From CAZPUI01 sp964415525 (lineage in GTDB: Bacteria > Acidobacteriota > Holophagae > Holophagales > Holophagaceae), in contig CAYQAS010000012.1 of assembly GCA_964415525.1 (NCBI GenBank), positions 1 to 56,967 of the forward strand: a DNA stretch of 56,967 nucleotides. The letters run 5' to 3'. The position numbers and the translations under genes were made by a program. Shown in pieces: positions 48,519 to 56,919 of this stretch. Under the pieces are notes generated by a model. It was not told where the DNA came from. It did not search any database and saw nothing but the letters and a program-made list of their open reading frames with translations. Numbering within the stretch: the stretch's first letter is position 1; each line of letters starts with the position of its first letter.

Positions 48519-49418
48519 ATGCATCCCGAACCGAAAAAACTGGGAGAAATCCTTGTCGAGGCTCAACTCCTGACTGCGACCCAGCTTCAGGAGGCGCTCC
48601 GCTATCAGCGCATCACCGGCGGACGCATGGGCAGCAACCTCGTGTCCCTCGGTTTCATCAGCGAGGACGTGCTGATGGACTTCCTCTCCCAGCAGACGGG
48701 AGTGCCACGGATGGATCTCCGGCACGTGGAAGTGCCTCACGCCGTCCTGGAGCGCATTCCCAAGCGCCTCGCTGAGCAGTTGAGCATCCTTCCTGTCGCG
48801 ATCAAGGAGCCCAAGTCCCTGGTGTTGGCCATGGCGGATCCTTCGGATCTCAATGCCATCGACAGCGCCCGGTTTGCCTCAGGCATGAATATTGAACCCG
48901 TGGTGGCGACACACTCTGCCCTCAAGACTGCGATCGCTGAGAACTACGGGAAACTGGAAGCTCCGCCCATGCGATCAGGGGATACAGGGGCGATCCACAT
49001 CGCCACGGCGTTCCCCGAAGGCCTTCCCGTGCCAATCGACATCGGGGTGCATGTGGTCGAGCGGAATCCCCTGACCCAGACCGGTCCGATGCATGTGCGG
49101 GACTTCCCGAAGGACCCCTTCTTTGATGGCAGTACTCCGAAACCCGGAGAGCCTGCGTCGGCCTTCCTGGGTGGCGAGATCCCGGATCCATTCGACTTCA
49201 TTTCCAAGGGGGCGCCTGCCCTTGAGCCCTCTCAGGTGATCCATGACCGGGCGAGCGCCGGACCACGTGTCCCGAAGCTGGATCATTTCCAGACGCGGAC
49301 CTTGATCATGGGATTGGTCCGGCTGCTTCAGCGGCGAGGAATCCTCAGCGAGGATGAGCTCGCCAAGATGATCCAGACGCTCATCGACACCCGGGAGATC
49401 CGGGACGGCGAACGCTGA
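48519..49418 (+). CDS. Stand-alone MshEN (GspE N-terminal) domain protein
   Basis: The 299-residue protein has an N-terminal MshEN domain (about 6-150): KKLGEILVEAQLLTATQL, then the two RxxL-like repeats (GGRMGSNLVSLGFISEDVLMDFL), LERIPKRLAEQL and LVLAMADPSDL. In the type II secretion and type IV pilus ATPases this domain binds cyclic-di-GMP. Here no ATPase domain follows. Residues about 165-245 are low-complexity, and a short helical segment (about 250-299) ends the protein. An effector or adaptor for cyclic-di-GMP is likely. Its 3' end overlaps the Cys-rich gene on the opposite strand by 38 bases. Confidence 0.78.
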   Translation: MHPEPKKLGEILVEAQLLTATQLQEALRYQRITGGRMGSNLVSLGFISEDVLMDFLSQQTGVPRMDLRHVEVPHAVLERIPKRLAEQLSILPVAIKEPKSLVLAMADPSDLNAIDSARFASGMNIEPVVATHSALKTAIAENYGKLEAPPMRSGDTGAIHIATAFPEGLPVPIDIGVHVVERNPLTQTGPMHVRDFPKDPFFDGSTPKPGEPASAFLGGEIPDPFDFISKGAPALEPSQVIHDRASAGPRVPKLDHFQTRTLIMGLVRLLQRRGILSEDELAKMIQTLIDTREIRDGER

Positions 49419-49563
49419 CCGGGGCGGTCTGCTTCCGGGCGGGGCAGGCGTGGTTGCCGCATCCCGCGCATCCGGTCTTCCGACAGGCGTTCAGGACCGT
49501 GCGAATGAGATAGCTGGCGGCGGCGAGGGCAAGAATCGTGACCAGCCACAGTTGAATGCTCAC
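49381..49563 (-). CDS. FeoB-associated small Cys-rich membrane protein
   Basis: The 60-residue protein has one membrane segment (about 5-22, LWLVTILALAAASYLI). A cytosolic tail holds CRKTGCAGCGNHACP (five Cys-like positions: Cys27, 32, 35, 40 region) and then basic residues. This is the pattern of the small proteins found downstream of feoB. They may support Fe(II) transport or FeoB function, but the role is not established. The start is GTG 49563, which overlaps the feoB stop as GTGA. A longer tail than usual runs through the overlap with the convergent MshEN gene. Confidence 0.75.
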   Translation of the reverse strand: MSIQLWLVTILALAAASYLIRTVLNACRKTGCAGCGNHACPARKQTAPVSVRRPGSPGCR

Positions 49564-51725
49564 ACGGCACCTCCGAGGGCTCGACCCAGCTGCACGACGG
49601 CCCAGCTGACGATCCAGGCGAGCCCGAAGCCATAGGCCACGGAGAAGCCCGTCCAGAGGAGGCTTCGCGTCTCCTTGTAGATCATGCTCAGGGTTCCGAT
49701 GCAGGGCGTGTAGATCAGGATGAAGATCATAAAGGCCAGCGCAGTGAGCGGCGTGAGCCCCGACCGATTGCGCAGGGCGGACTGGAGAGGAGTGGCTCCC
49801 TCACTCTCGGGAGCCTGATGGACCACCGCGAGGGTGCTCACCACGATCTCTTTCGCCACAAATCCCGCCGTCAGCGCCACCCCATCTTTCCATGCCTCGG
49901 GACGATGGCGCTCGGGGTCCAGGATGGGCGCAAGCATGGGCTGCAGCTTCTGGCCGAATTGGGCGGCGAGACTGCCATTCACGATCTGGCTCTGGTGCTC
50001 GAGTTCAACGGCCTGGAGGCGGGCTGCTTTGTCAGCTGGCGGGAGGTCGAGTTGTTCGATGGCCTGGCGGCGCTGCTGCAACGCATCGCGTAGCTCGTGG
50101 TTGGCCAGGCCCGGATAGTGGCTCACGAACCAGATCAGCGTGGCGCCTGCGAGAATGGTCGTTCCGGCGCGGCTGAGGAACACGGAACCCTTCTCCCACA
50201 TGTGGATCAGGGTGCTCTTGAGGACCGGCATCCGGTAGGGCGGCAGTTCCATGACGAAGGGTGCGTTTTCGTGCCGAAAGAACGTGAGCCGGAGCAGCTT
50301 CCCGACCGCCATGGCCAGGAGGAACCCGAGGAAGTGCAGGCCGATGATGACGAAGGCCGCCTGCACCGGCGGGAAGAAGGTGCCCGCCAGGAGGATGTAG
50401 ACCTGAAGGCGCGCGGAGCAGGACACTAGCGGGCTCACGAGGATCGTGATGAAGCGGTCGGCCCGGGTCTCGATGGTGCGCGTTGCCTGCACCGCAGGCA
50501 CGTTGCAGCCGGTGCCCATGATGAGCGGGATGAAGCTCTTTCCGTGCAGGCCCATCAGGTGCATCAGGCGGTCCATGATGAAGGCGGCACGGGCCATGTA
50601 GCCTGTGTCCTCCAGGAAGGCGATGCAGCCCATGAGCAGCATGATGATGGGCACGAAGACCACCACGGCGCCTACACCGGGGATGATCCCATCCACGACG
50701 AGGCTGGTGAGTTCGCCGGCGGGAAGTACACTGCCGGCCCAGTTTCGGAGCTGATCGAAGAGGGCGGCAATCCAGTCCTGGGGGAACTTGCCCAGGATGA
50801 ATGTCACGCTGTAGACCAGGATCATGATGAGGATGAAGACCGGAATCCCCAGCCAGCGGTGGGTGAGGATGGTGTCCAGGCGGGCGGAGGCGTCCTGTTT
50901 CAGGGCATCACCCTGCACCAGGACCTCGCGGACGAGCCCATGGGCGAAACCGTAGCGGCGTTCCGCCACCAGGGTTGGGACATCCGCGCCGAGATGGGGC
51001 TCCAGGAAGGCGAGGCTGCCCTCCAGGCGGCTATTGATGGCTTGCCGGGCGTGGGAACGAGAAACGGCCTCCAGAGCGGGGACGGCGCCCTCCAGCAACT
51101 GAACCGCGAGGCGACGTGGAGGCTGTTGGGCTGCGAGATCCTCATCTCGCCGGATCTCCGTGACCAGGCCTTCCAGCTCACGCTCGATATCGCTGCCGTA
51201 TGGGACTTGGAGGAACCGGGGGGGAGGCGTCGTGGTCTCGGCAAGCAGGTTCGCAATGGCGGACTTGAGGGCATCCAGGCCTTCGGTGCGGTTGCCAATG
51301 GTGGCTACCACCGGGCCTCCGAGCAGCGCCTGGAGGGCCTCAAGGTCGATGCGCATGCCCGCCTTCTCGGCGTCGTCCATCATGTTGAGGACGTAGATGA
51401 CGGGCTTCTGAAGCTCGATGATCTGGGAGGTCAGGAACAGATTCCGCTCCAGGTTCGAGGCATCCAGGATGTTGAGGATGATGTCAACGGAGGGATCCAC
51501 CAGGAAGGACGATGCGATCCGTTCATCCTCGGATTGGGCGGCCAGGCTGTAGGTGCCTGGGAGATCCACCACCTCGATGGGGATATCGTCCAGGTCCAGC
51601 GTGCCGCTGCGCCGCTCCACGGTGACGCCGGCCCAGTTGCCAACATGGTGCCGACTTCCCGTGAGCATGTTGAAGATGGTGGTCTTACCGCAGTTCGGAT
51701 TTCCCGCGAGGGCAAGGGTCGGCAT
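49560..51725 (-). CDS. feoB: Ferrous iron transporter FeoB
   Basis: FeoB imports Fe(II) across the inner membrane and depends on its N-terminal GTPase. The 721-residue protein has G1 GNPNCGKTT (8-16), G3 DLPG (54-57) and G4 NMMD (114-117). A helical GDI region follows, then a membrane domain with the conserved PLIMGTGCNVPAVQATR and ARLQVYILLAG Gate-type motifs and about eight to ten helices. Its ATG is immediately after the feoA stop with no gap. The FeoA-FeoB-Cys-rich order is that of an iron-uptake operon; I saw no clear Fur box upstream. Confidence 0.96.
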   Translation of the reverse strand: MPTLALAGNPNCGKTTIFNMLTGSRHHVGNWAGVTVERRSGTLDLDDIPIEVVDLPGTYSLAAQSEDERIASSFLVDPSVDIILNILDASNLERNLFLTSQIIELQKPVIYVLNMMDDAEKAGMRIDLEALQALLGGPVVATIGNRTEGLDALKSAIANLLAETTTPPPRFLQVPYGSDIERELEGLVTEIRRDEDLAAQQPPRRLAVQLLEGAVPALEAVSRSHARQAINSRLEGSLAFLEPHLGADVPTLVAERRYGFAHGLVREVLVQGDALKQDASARLDTILTHRWLGIPVFILIMILVYSVTFILGKFPQDWIAALFDQLRNWAGSVLPAGELTSLVVDGIIPGVGAVVVFVPIIMLLMGCIAFLEDTGYMARAAFIMDRLMHLMGLHGKSFIPLIMGTGCNVPAVQATRTIETRADRFITILVSPLVSCSARLQVYILLAGTFFPPVQAAFVIIGLHFLGFLLAMAVGKLLRLTFFRHENAPFVMELPPYRMPVLKSTLIHMWEKGSVFLSRAGTTILAGATLIWFVSHYPGLANHELRDALQQRRQAIEQLDLPPADKAARLQAVELEHQSQIVNGSLAAQFGQKLQPMLAPILDPERHRPEAWKDGVALTAGFVAKEIVVSTLAVVHQAPESEGATPLQSALRNRSGLTPLTALAFMIFILIYTPCIGTLSMIYKETRSLLWTGFSVAYGFGLAWIVSWAVVQLGRALGGAV

Positions 51726-51971
51726 CTAGGCCACCGGTGTCACGAGGATGCAGGCACCCTCTTCGCGGCGAACGGAGAGTCGGTAGCCCTTGATCACGAG
51801 CGCCATGGGATCGCCCATGGGCGCCAGTTTCTCGACCCGCAGTTCGGCACCACGAACAAAACCCATCTCGAGCAGGCGGCGGCGGATGGGGCCAGATGCC
51901 TGGACTTCCAGTACGGTCGCCACATCGCCGGGGTTCAGATCGCTCAATCGCAGGGCATCGGTGTGAGACAT
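51726..51971 (-). CDS. feoA: Ferrous iron transport protein FeoA
   Basis: FeoA is a small SH3-like cytosolic protein that supports FeoB. The 81-residue product shows the family pattern: LSDLNPGDVATVLEVQA, RRRLLEMGFVRGAELRVEKLAPMGDPM and a C-terminal RRE-EGACILVTPV block. AGGAGTTGAG precedes the ATG. It is the first gene of the feo operon and is divergent from pgsA. Confidence 0.93.
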   Translation of the reverse strand: MSHTDALRLSDLNPGDVATVLEVQASGPIRRRLLEMGFVRGAELRVEKLAPMGDPMALVIKGYRLSVRREEGACILVTPVA

Positions 51972-52064
51972 GATCTCAACTCCTCGATGACAAGTCTAGC
52001 GACTTCCTGAAAGGGTGCGGTCGGGATGTGGCGGAACCAAAGTCACAAGTGATTGGAAGCAGAC

Positions 52065-52070
52065 TAGAAT
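52065..52070 (+). promoter_or_regulatory. -10 box of the pgsA gene, near-leaderless
   Basis: TAGAAT ends 7 bases before the ATG at 52078, so the leader would be 1 base long. This is the only member of the class with a gap other than 6. Confidence 0.4.
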
Positions 52071-52077
52071 GCAGGAA

Positions 52078-52656
52078 ATGCCAATGTCATCGCCCATGTT
52101 TCTGACCCTCCCCAACCTGTTGACCCTCCTGCGCATCCTGGCGGTGCCCTTCTTCGCCATTGCGTTCTGGTACGGCCACATGCCGGAGGCCTTCGCGCTT
52201 TTTGTTTTGGCGGGCATGACGGACATGCTTGACGGGTTCATTGCGCGCAGGTTCAACCAGCGCAGCGACCTCGGAGCGGTGCTTGATCCCGCCGCGGACA
52301 AGCTTCTGATGACCGCCGCCTTTCTGCTGCTGGCCTTCGCGCCTGGGCTGAACGTGGCGCGAATCCCCGCCTGGGTGGCCATTCTCGCGGTGACTCGGGA
52401 CGTTGTGATTGCGCTTTTTGCTTTGATCTCTTCGACCCATTTTGAACCGGAACGGTTCATGCCGACGCTGCTCGGGAAGTGCACGACCGCATTGGAATTG
52501 GTGGCGATCTCCCTGGGACTGCTCTTCAACCTCCTGCCCGCGAGGGGCTGGTTTGATCCGGTTTCCCTGGTGGCCTACTACCTCACTGCGGCGCTGGTGC
52601 TGGCGAGCGGACTCCAGTATTTCTTCCGGGCGGCCCGGCAAGGCTCCGCTGCATGA
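52078..52656 (+). CDS. pgsA: CDP-diacylglycerol-glycerol-3-phosphate 3-phosphatidyltransferase
   Basis: PgsA makes phosphatidylglycerol phosphate, the precursor of phosphatidylglycerol and cardiolipin. The 192-residue membrane protein begins MPMSSPMFLTLPNLLTLLRI. It has the complete CDP-alcohol phosphotransferase motif Asp-Gly-x2-Ala-Arg-x8-Gly-x3-Asp-x3-Asp (DGFIARRF ... DPAADK), with about six membrane helices. Three ATGs (52069, 52078, 52084) are in frame; 52078 is favoured by the promoter spacing. It overlaps the next gene by 4 bases. Confidence 0.92.
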   Translation: MPMSSPMFLTLPNLLTLLRILAVPFFAIAFWYGHMPEAFALFVLAGMTDMLDGFIARRFNQRSDLGAVLDPAADKLLMTAAFLLLAFAPGLNVARIPAWVAILAVTRDVVIALFALISSTHFEPERFMPTLLGKCTTALELVAISLGLLFNLLPARGWFDPVSLVAYYLTAALVLASGLQYFFRAARQGSAA

Positions 52657-53687
52657 GCGGCAACCGGGTTCCATGGCTCTTTGCCTTGGCGGGCGTCGGA
52701 TTCCTCGTGACCTTCTACCTCGTACGTCGGGCGCTGCTGCCCTTCTTCGTCGCGACGGTGTTGGCCTATCTGCTCGCGCCGCTTGTCGCATGGCTTTCGC
52801 TGAAGGTTCAGCGGGCATGGGCGGTGGCGATCGTGCTTGTCTGCTCTTTGGGAACGGTTGGCGTCCTGGGGGCCTTCCTGCTTCCCCTGGCGTGGGAGCA
52901 GGTGGTCCGGTTCGTCCGCTCGATTCCGGAATGGCGATGGGTGGCCGAAAGCCGCTTCGGGCCATGGCTTGCGGCGCATCCCGATCTCAAGGCGCGGCTT
53001 GCCGGCGCATTCGAAAGCGTGAGCCCCGAGCACCTGATTCGCGGCATTCAAAACGCGGGCGCGGGCATCCTCGGTGTCTTTCTGAACCTGATCGCGCTCC
53101 TGCTGGTTCCGGTCATCCTCTACTACCTCCTACTCGAAGGGCCGAAGCTGCTCGAGGATGCCGAGGGGCTGATTCCCGAAAGGTATCGGGCACGGGTTCG
53201 GGCCTTCGCGGGTGCAGTGCATGAGCGCGTCGGCGGCTACATTCGAGGGCAACTCTCAGTGGCGGCGGTCATGTCCCTGTTGCAGGGCGTGGTGTTCACC
53301 TCCTTTGGGGTGCCCCATGCTTGGCTTCTGGGCGTTCTCGCCGGAGTCGCGAATTTCGTTCCCTATTCACCCTATGTGGTCGCCATGGTGCCCGCGATCG
53401 GGCTCGTGGCCCTTGCCGGAGCGGGATGGGGCAAGGTGGCGGCACTGGCGGGTGTGTTCACGCTGGTTCAGAAAGCCGAGGCCCTCTATTTCACGCCGGT
53501 ATGGGTGGGGCGGGCGACGCGCCTGCACCCACTGGAAGTGCTGCTGGCGCTCCTCTCCTTCGGCTTTCTCTTCGGGATTCTCGGGCTGGTATTCGCCGTA
53601 CCACTCATGATCGTGCTCCGAGTGGCCTTCGATCAGTTCCTTTCCGACTACCGCGCACATCCCTGGTACCTGGGCGAGGACGCCTGA
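52653..53687 (+). CDS. AI-2E family transporter
   Basis: The 344-residue protein has about eight membrane helices in the AI-2E/PerM layout: two close N-terminal helices, a cytosolic or periplasmic helical insert (about 65-145) and five C-terminal helices, with GVPHAWLLGVLAGVANFVPY and the later GLVFAVPLMIVLRV. Relatives export autoinducer-2, auxins or sodium, or act in transport generally, so the substrate is open. ATG 52653 overlaps pgsA by 4 bases. Confidence 0.85.
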   Translation: MSGNRVPWLFALAGVGFLVTFYLVRRALLPFFVATVLAYLLAPLVAWLSLKVQRAWAVAIVLVCSLGTVGVLGAFLLPLAWEQVVRFVRSIPEWRWVAESRFGPWLAAHPDLKARLAGAFESVSPEHLIRGIQNAGAGILGVFLNLIALLLVPVILYYLLLEGPKLLEDAEGLIPERYRARVRAFAGAVHERVGGYIRGQLSVAAVMSLLQGVVFTSFGVPHAWLLGVLAGVANFVPYSPYVVAMVPAIGLVALAGAGWGKVAALAGVFTLVQKAEALYFTPVWVGRATRLHPLEVLLALLSFGFLFGILGLVFAVPLMIVLRVAFDQFLSDYRAHPWYLGEDA

Positions 53688-53692
53688 GCTGG

Positions 53693-53698
53693 CACAAT
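53693..53698 (+). promoter_or_regulatory. -10 box of gmhB, predicted leaderless
   Basis: CACAAT ends 6 bases (GGGGGG) before the ATG at 53705, the same layout as the M61 peptidase gene. No Shine-Dalgarno sequence. Confidence 0.45.
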
Positions 53699-53704
53699 GG
53701 GGGG

Positions 53705-54283
53705 ATGGAGCACGCACTCAGCCCCTTGAAACCCGCTTTGTTCCTCGATCGGGACGGCACATTGAACGTGGAGGTGGACTACCTCCACCGCGTGGAGGAT
53801 GTCGCGTTGGTGCCCGGCGCGGGTGAGGCCGTGGCGGAGCTGAACCGCCTCGGTATCCCCGTCATTGTGGTGACGAACCAGAGTGGCATCGGCCAGGGCC
53901 GCTTCGGTTGGGAGGAGTTCAAGGCCGTCAGCGAGCGGCTGGACGAACTGCTCTCCGCCTTCGGTGCCCATCTCGATGCGACCTATGTCGCTCCCCACAG
54001 CCCACGGGGCCTGGACGAATACCACCATCCCGACCATCCGGACCGGAAGCCGAATCCAGGCATGCTTCAGCGCGCTGCGGAGGAGTACGGACTGGACCTC
54101 CAGCGCAGCTGGATGGTGGGCGACAAGGACATCGACCTGGAGGCCGGTCGGGCCGCGGGTTGCCGGGTGGGACTCGTGCTCACGGGTTACGGCCGCAAGA
54201 TGGATCCCGCGCTGGCGGATCTGGTGGCTTCGGATGTGGGCAGCGCCATCTCCCGGATTTTGGAGCAGTGGGACCGGGCGTGA
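53705..54283 (+). CDS. gmhB: D-glycero-D-manno-heptose 1,7-bisphosphate 7-phosphatase (GmhB-like), zinc cysteines replaced
   Basis: GmhB removes the 7-phosphate in ADP-heptose synthesis for the LPS core. The related histidinol phosphatase is the main alternative. The 192-residue HAD protein has catalytic Asp15 and Asp17 (FLDRDGTLN), VVTNQSGIGQGR (motif II region), RKPNPGML and the motif III/IV segment MVGDKDIDLEAGRAAG. The usual zinc loop CxH-x(n)-CxCRKP reads APHSPRGLDEYHHPDHPDRKP, so the Cys residues are replaced. It overlaps sfsA by 4 bases (GTGA). Confidence 0.85.
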   Translation: MEHALSPLKPALFLDRDGTLNVEVDYLHRVEDVALVPGAGEAVAELNRLGIPVIVVTNQSGIGQGRFGWEEFKAVSERLDELLSAFGAHLDATYVAPHSPRGLDEYHHPDHPDRKPNPGMLQRAAEEYGLDLQRSWMVGDKDIDLEAGRAAGCRVGLVLTGYGRKMDPALADLVASDVGSAISRILEQWDRA

Positions 54284-55035
54284 GCGACGATGGGCTCTTC
54301 CGGCTGTCGGGTCTGATCGAAGGGCGCATTCTCCAGCGCTACAAGCGTTTCCTGGCCGACGTTGAACTCGCGGATGGCACCGTTGTCACGGCGCACTGCG
54401 CGAATACCGGAACCATGGCCTCCTGCTGGGAACCCGGGGACACAGTGCTCCTGCGGCCCAGTGAGGATCCCAAACGGAAGCTCGGCCACACATGGATCGC
54501 GTGCCGACGAGGGGAGGCTTGGGTGGGCATCGATACCGGCATCCCCAACAAGGTGGTGGCGGAAGCTGCGCGCCGGGATCTTCTGCCGGGGCTCCGGGGG
54601 CTCCACGATGTGCGCACCGAGGTGCGGTACGGCTTGGAGAACAGCCGCATCGACGTTCTTGCCTCAGACGCTGGGGGCCGTCAGGTCTTCATCGAGGTGA
54701 AGAACGCCACCCTTCGGATCGGGAATCTCTGCGCCTTCCCTGACGCCGTGACGGTGCGCGGAACCAAGCATCTACGCGAGCTCCAGGGTGTGCTGCTAGA
54801 GGGCCACCTTGCCGTCCTCGCCTTCTTCGTCCATCGCTCCGACGTGGAGGCCTTCGACGCGGCTCGGGAGATCGACCCCGCCTACGCCTCCGAGCTGGAT
54901 CGCGCCGCCTGCGCTGGCCTTCGGGTGCTGCCCCTTGCGGTGGACCTGTCCTGCCGGGAGGAGCCCGGACGGGGATGGACCGCGGAATGGGAGCTTTCCG
55001 GCCTCCTGCCCTGGCGCCATCGCAGCCCGCAGTGA
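54280..55035 (+). CDS. sfsA: SfsA-family protein
   Basis: SfsA-type proteins bind nucleic acid and stimulate sugar-fermentation genes in E. coli; the exact role is unsettled, and a nuclease-like fold has been noted. The 251-residue protein has the family blocks RYKRFLADVEL (about 20-30), HCANTGTM (about 39-46), the KKLGHTW-type RKLGHTW, SRIDVLA and IEVKNATL (the nuclease-like Glu-x-Lys), then FPDAVTVRGTKHLREL. The start is GTG 54280, overlapping the gmhB stop as GTGA. It ends the gmhB-sfsA unit. Confidence 0.9.
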   Translation: MSDDGLFRLSGLIEGRILQRYKRFLADVELADGTVVTAHCANTGTMASCWEPGDTVLLRPSEDPKRKLGHTWIACRRGEAWVGIDTGIPNKVVAEAARRDLLPGLRGLHDVRTEVRYGLENSRIDVLASDAGGRQVFIEVKNATLRIGNLCAFPDAVTVRGTKHLRELQGVLLEGHLAVLAFFVHRSDVEAFDAAREIDPAYASELDRAACAGLRVLPLAVDLSCREEPGRGWTAEWELSGLLPWRHRSPQ

Positions 55036-55169
55036 AGGGGCTCGTTTCCTGGCGTTTTGTGTCTCTCAAGTTGTTGGCTTATTCGGCGATTCACCACCGT
55101 TGATGGAGCCAAGTCGATAACCAGTCTTTCGCATTGTCAAAGCCCCCTCGAGCAATGCCGGCCCTCGTC

Positions 55170-55175
55170 TAGAAT
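55170..55175 (+). promoter_or_regulatory. -10 box of gcvT
   Basis: TAGAAT lies 30 bases before the gcvT ATG, with AGGAG as ribosome site, so this gene has an ordinary leader. No glycine riboswitch was recognised in the 170-base spacer. Confidence 0.4.
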
Positions 55176-55205
55176 TGGGGGGTTCTTTCTTCGCAGGAGC
55201 CGCCC

Positions 55206-56468
55206 ATGAGTGAACTCAAGAAGACCCCGCTGTTCGATTGGCACAAGGCGCACGGTGGCAACATCGTCGAGTTCGGCGACTACCTCATGCCGGTCTGGTA
55301 CGGCAGCGCCCGCAACGAACACATGGCGGTCATCAACCAAGCCGGCCTCTTCGATACGAGCCACATGGCCGTCCTTCGTGTCTTCGGCAAGGGCGCCTAC
55401 GAACTGCTCCAGTGGTGCTTCTCCCGCAACCTGGACGGCTGCGTGGGCAAGGACAACGCACCTCTCACCGACGGCAAGTGCGTCTACGGTGTGTTCCTCG
55501 ATGTCGAGGGCAACGCCATCGACGACAGCCTCGTCTACAAGGTCCAGGACGAGGAGTACATGGTTGTGGTCAACGCCAGCATGGGCGGTCCCATCGCCCG
55601 GCACCTGGCCGAGCAGGCCAAGGGCCGTGAAGTGACGATCGTCGACCTGACCGACAATTTGGGCAAGATCGATATCCAGGGCCCGGCCTCCATCAAGACG
55701 ATGGCGAAGATCCTGAAGAACCCCGAAGCGGTGTTCGACAAGCTCCCCTACTTCTCCTTCAAGGGCCACTTCGATCCCGCTTCCCCTCTGGCAGCCCAGG
55801 TGCAGCTCCTCGACGGTACCCCCGTGCTCCTGTCGCGCTCCGGATACACCGGCGAGGTGGGCTTCGAGCTGTTCGTGGAGAGGGCCCACACCGTGAAGGT
55901 CTGGGAGGCCATCATGGCGGCCGGCGAAGCGTTCGGCCTGACGCCCTGCGGCCTCGCATCTCGCGATTCGCTTCGCACCGGCGCCGTGCTTCCCCTTTCA
56001 CACCAGGACATCGGACACTGGACCTTCATCCGCAACCCCTGGCCCTTCGCGCTTCCCTTCGCCGCTGGCGGGAAGGGATTCACGAAGGTCTTCCTCGGTT
56101 CGGAGGCGCTCGACAAGGCCGACAGTGCTGCCTACACCCTGACCTTCGTCGGGCACGATCTCCGGAAAGTGGACGCCCACAACGCCAAGGTCGTGCTGGA
56201 CGGGCAGGAGATCGGAACGGTCCTGACCTGCACCACCGATATGGCCATCGGGCGGTTCGAGGGCCGGATCTACAGCGTCGCGTCACCGGAAAAGCCCGAG
56301 GGGCTCGCCATCAAGGGCCTCTGCTGCGGCTTCATCAAGGTCGCGTCCCGCCTCGAGCCCGGCACCGCCGTGGAGATCACGGACGGCAAGCGTTCGATCC
56401 CGGTCCGAATCGAGACCGACGTCCGGCCCGACCGCACCGCGCGCAAGGCCCTGAAGACCTTCATGTAG
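55206..56468 (+). CDS. gcvT: Glycine cleavage system T protein (aminomethyltransferase)
   Basis: GcvT moves the methylene group from aminomethyl-lipoyl-GcvH to tetrahydrofolate, releasing ammonia. The 420-residue protein shows the family motifs GLFDTSHMAVLRVFGKGA, NAIDDSLVYK, SRSGYTGEVGFELF (with the folate-site Asp/Glu region), LRTGAVLPLSH and the C-terminal VDAHNAKVVLDGQEIG ... GRFEGRIYSV domain. It is longer than the usual 365 residues. AGGAG precedes the ATG. gcvH follows after a 64-base gap; gcvP is not in the window. Confidence 0.92.
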   Translation: MSELKKTPLFDWHKAHGGNIVEFGDYLMPVWYGSARNEHMAVINQAGLFDTSHMAVLRVFGKGAYELLQWCFSRNLDGCVGKDNAPLTDGKCVYGVFLDVEGNAIDDSLVYKVQDEEYMVVVNASMGGPIARHLAEQAKGREVTIVDLTDNLGKIDIQGPASIKTMAKILKNPEAVFDKLPYFSFKGHFDPASPLAAQVQLLDGTPVLLSRSGYTGEVGFELFVERAHTVKVWEAIMAAGEAFGLTPCGLASRDSLRTGAVLPLSHQDIGHWTFIRNPWPFALPFAAGGKGFTKVFLGSEALDKADSAAYTLTFVGHDLRKVDAHNAKVVLDGQEIGTVLTCTTDMAIGRFEGRIYSVASPEKPEGLAIKGLCCGFIKVASRLEPGTAVEITDGKRSIPVRIETDVRPDRTARKALKTFM

Positions 56469-56532
56469 GACCCTGACGATAAGGCTTTGCACACGCCCCT
56501 TCCCACGCCACCCTTCTAATCCTGGAGGCTCC

Positions 56533-56919
56533 ATGTATCCCGCCGACTGCAAGTACACCAAGAACCACGAATTCCTGAAGCCCCTCGCCGACGGCACCGC
56601 CGTCATCGGCATCACTGCCTACGCCTCCGAAGCCCTCGGTGACGTGGTCTTCGTGCAGTTGCCCGAAGTGGGCGCCACCTTCGCCGCCGGCGACGAGTTC
56701 GGCACGGTGGAATCCGTGAAGACCGTCTCCGAGTGCTACATGCCCACCGCCGGCGAAGTGGTGGAGATCAACGGCGACCTCGAGGCCAACCCTGAGTTCG
56801 TGAACGAGGATGCCTACGCCAAGGGCTGGATGGTGAAGATCAAGCTCACCGGCGACCTGAACGCCGAGCTGCTCGACGCTGCCGCCTACGAGGCGCATGT
56901 CGCCAGCGAGGCGCACTGA
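56533..56919 (+). CDS. gcvH: Glycine cleavage system H protein (lipoyl carrier)
   Basis: GcvH carries the aminomethyl group on a lipoyl-lysine between the P, T and L proteins. The 128-residue protein has the lipoylation site Lys63 in ESVKTVSE, the leading FGTVES strand, and the early YTKNHEFL motif. Length is normal. A GGAGG ribosome site precedes the ATG. Its stop is followed directly by GTG, which may begin the next gene. Confidence 0.96.
   Translation: MYPADCKYTKNHEFLKPLADGTAVIGITAYASEALGDVVFVQLPEVGATFAAGDEFGTVESVKTVSECYMPTAGEVVEINGDLEANPEFVNEDAYAKGWMVKIKLTGDLNAELLDAAAYEAHVASEAH

Noticed and set aside
55036..55205. Glycine riboswitch upstream of gcvT
   Set aside because: The expected position was read, but none of the conserved riboswitch core sequence was found.
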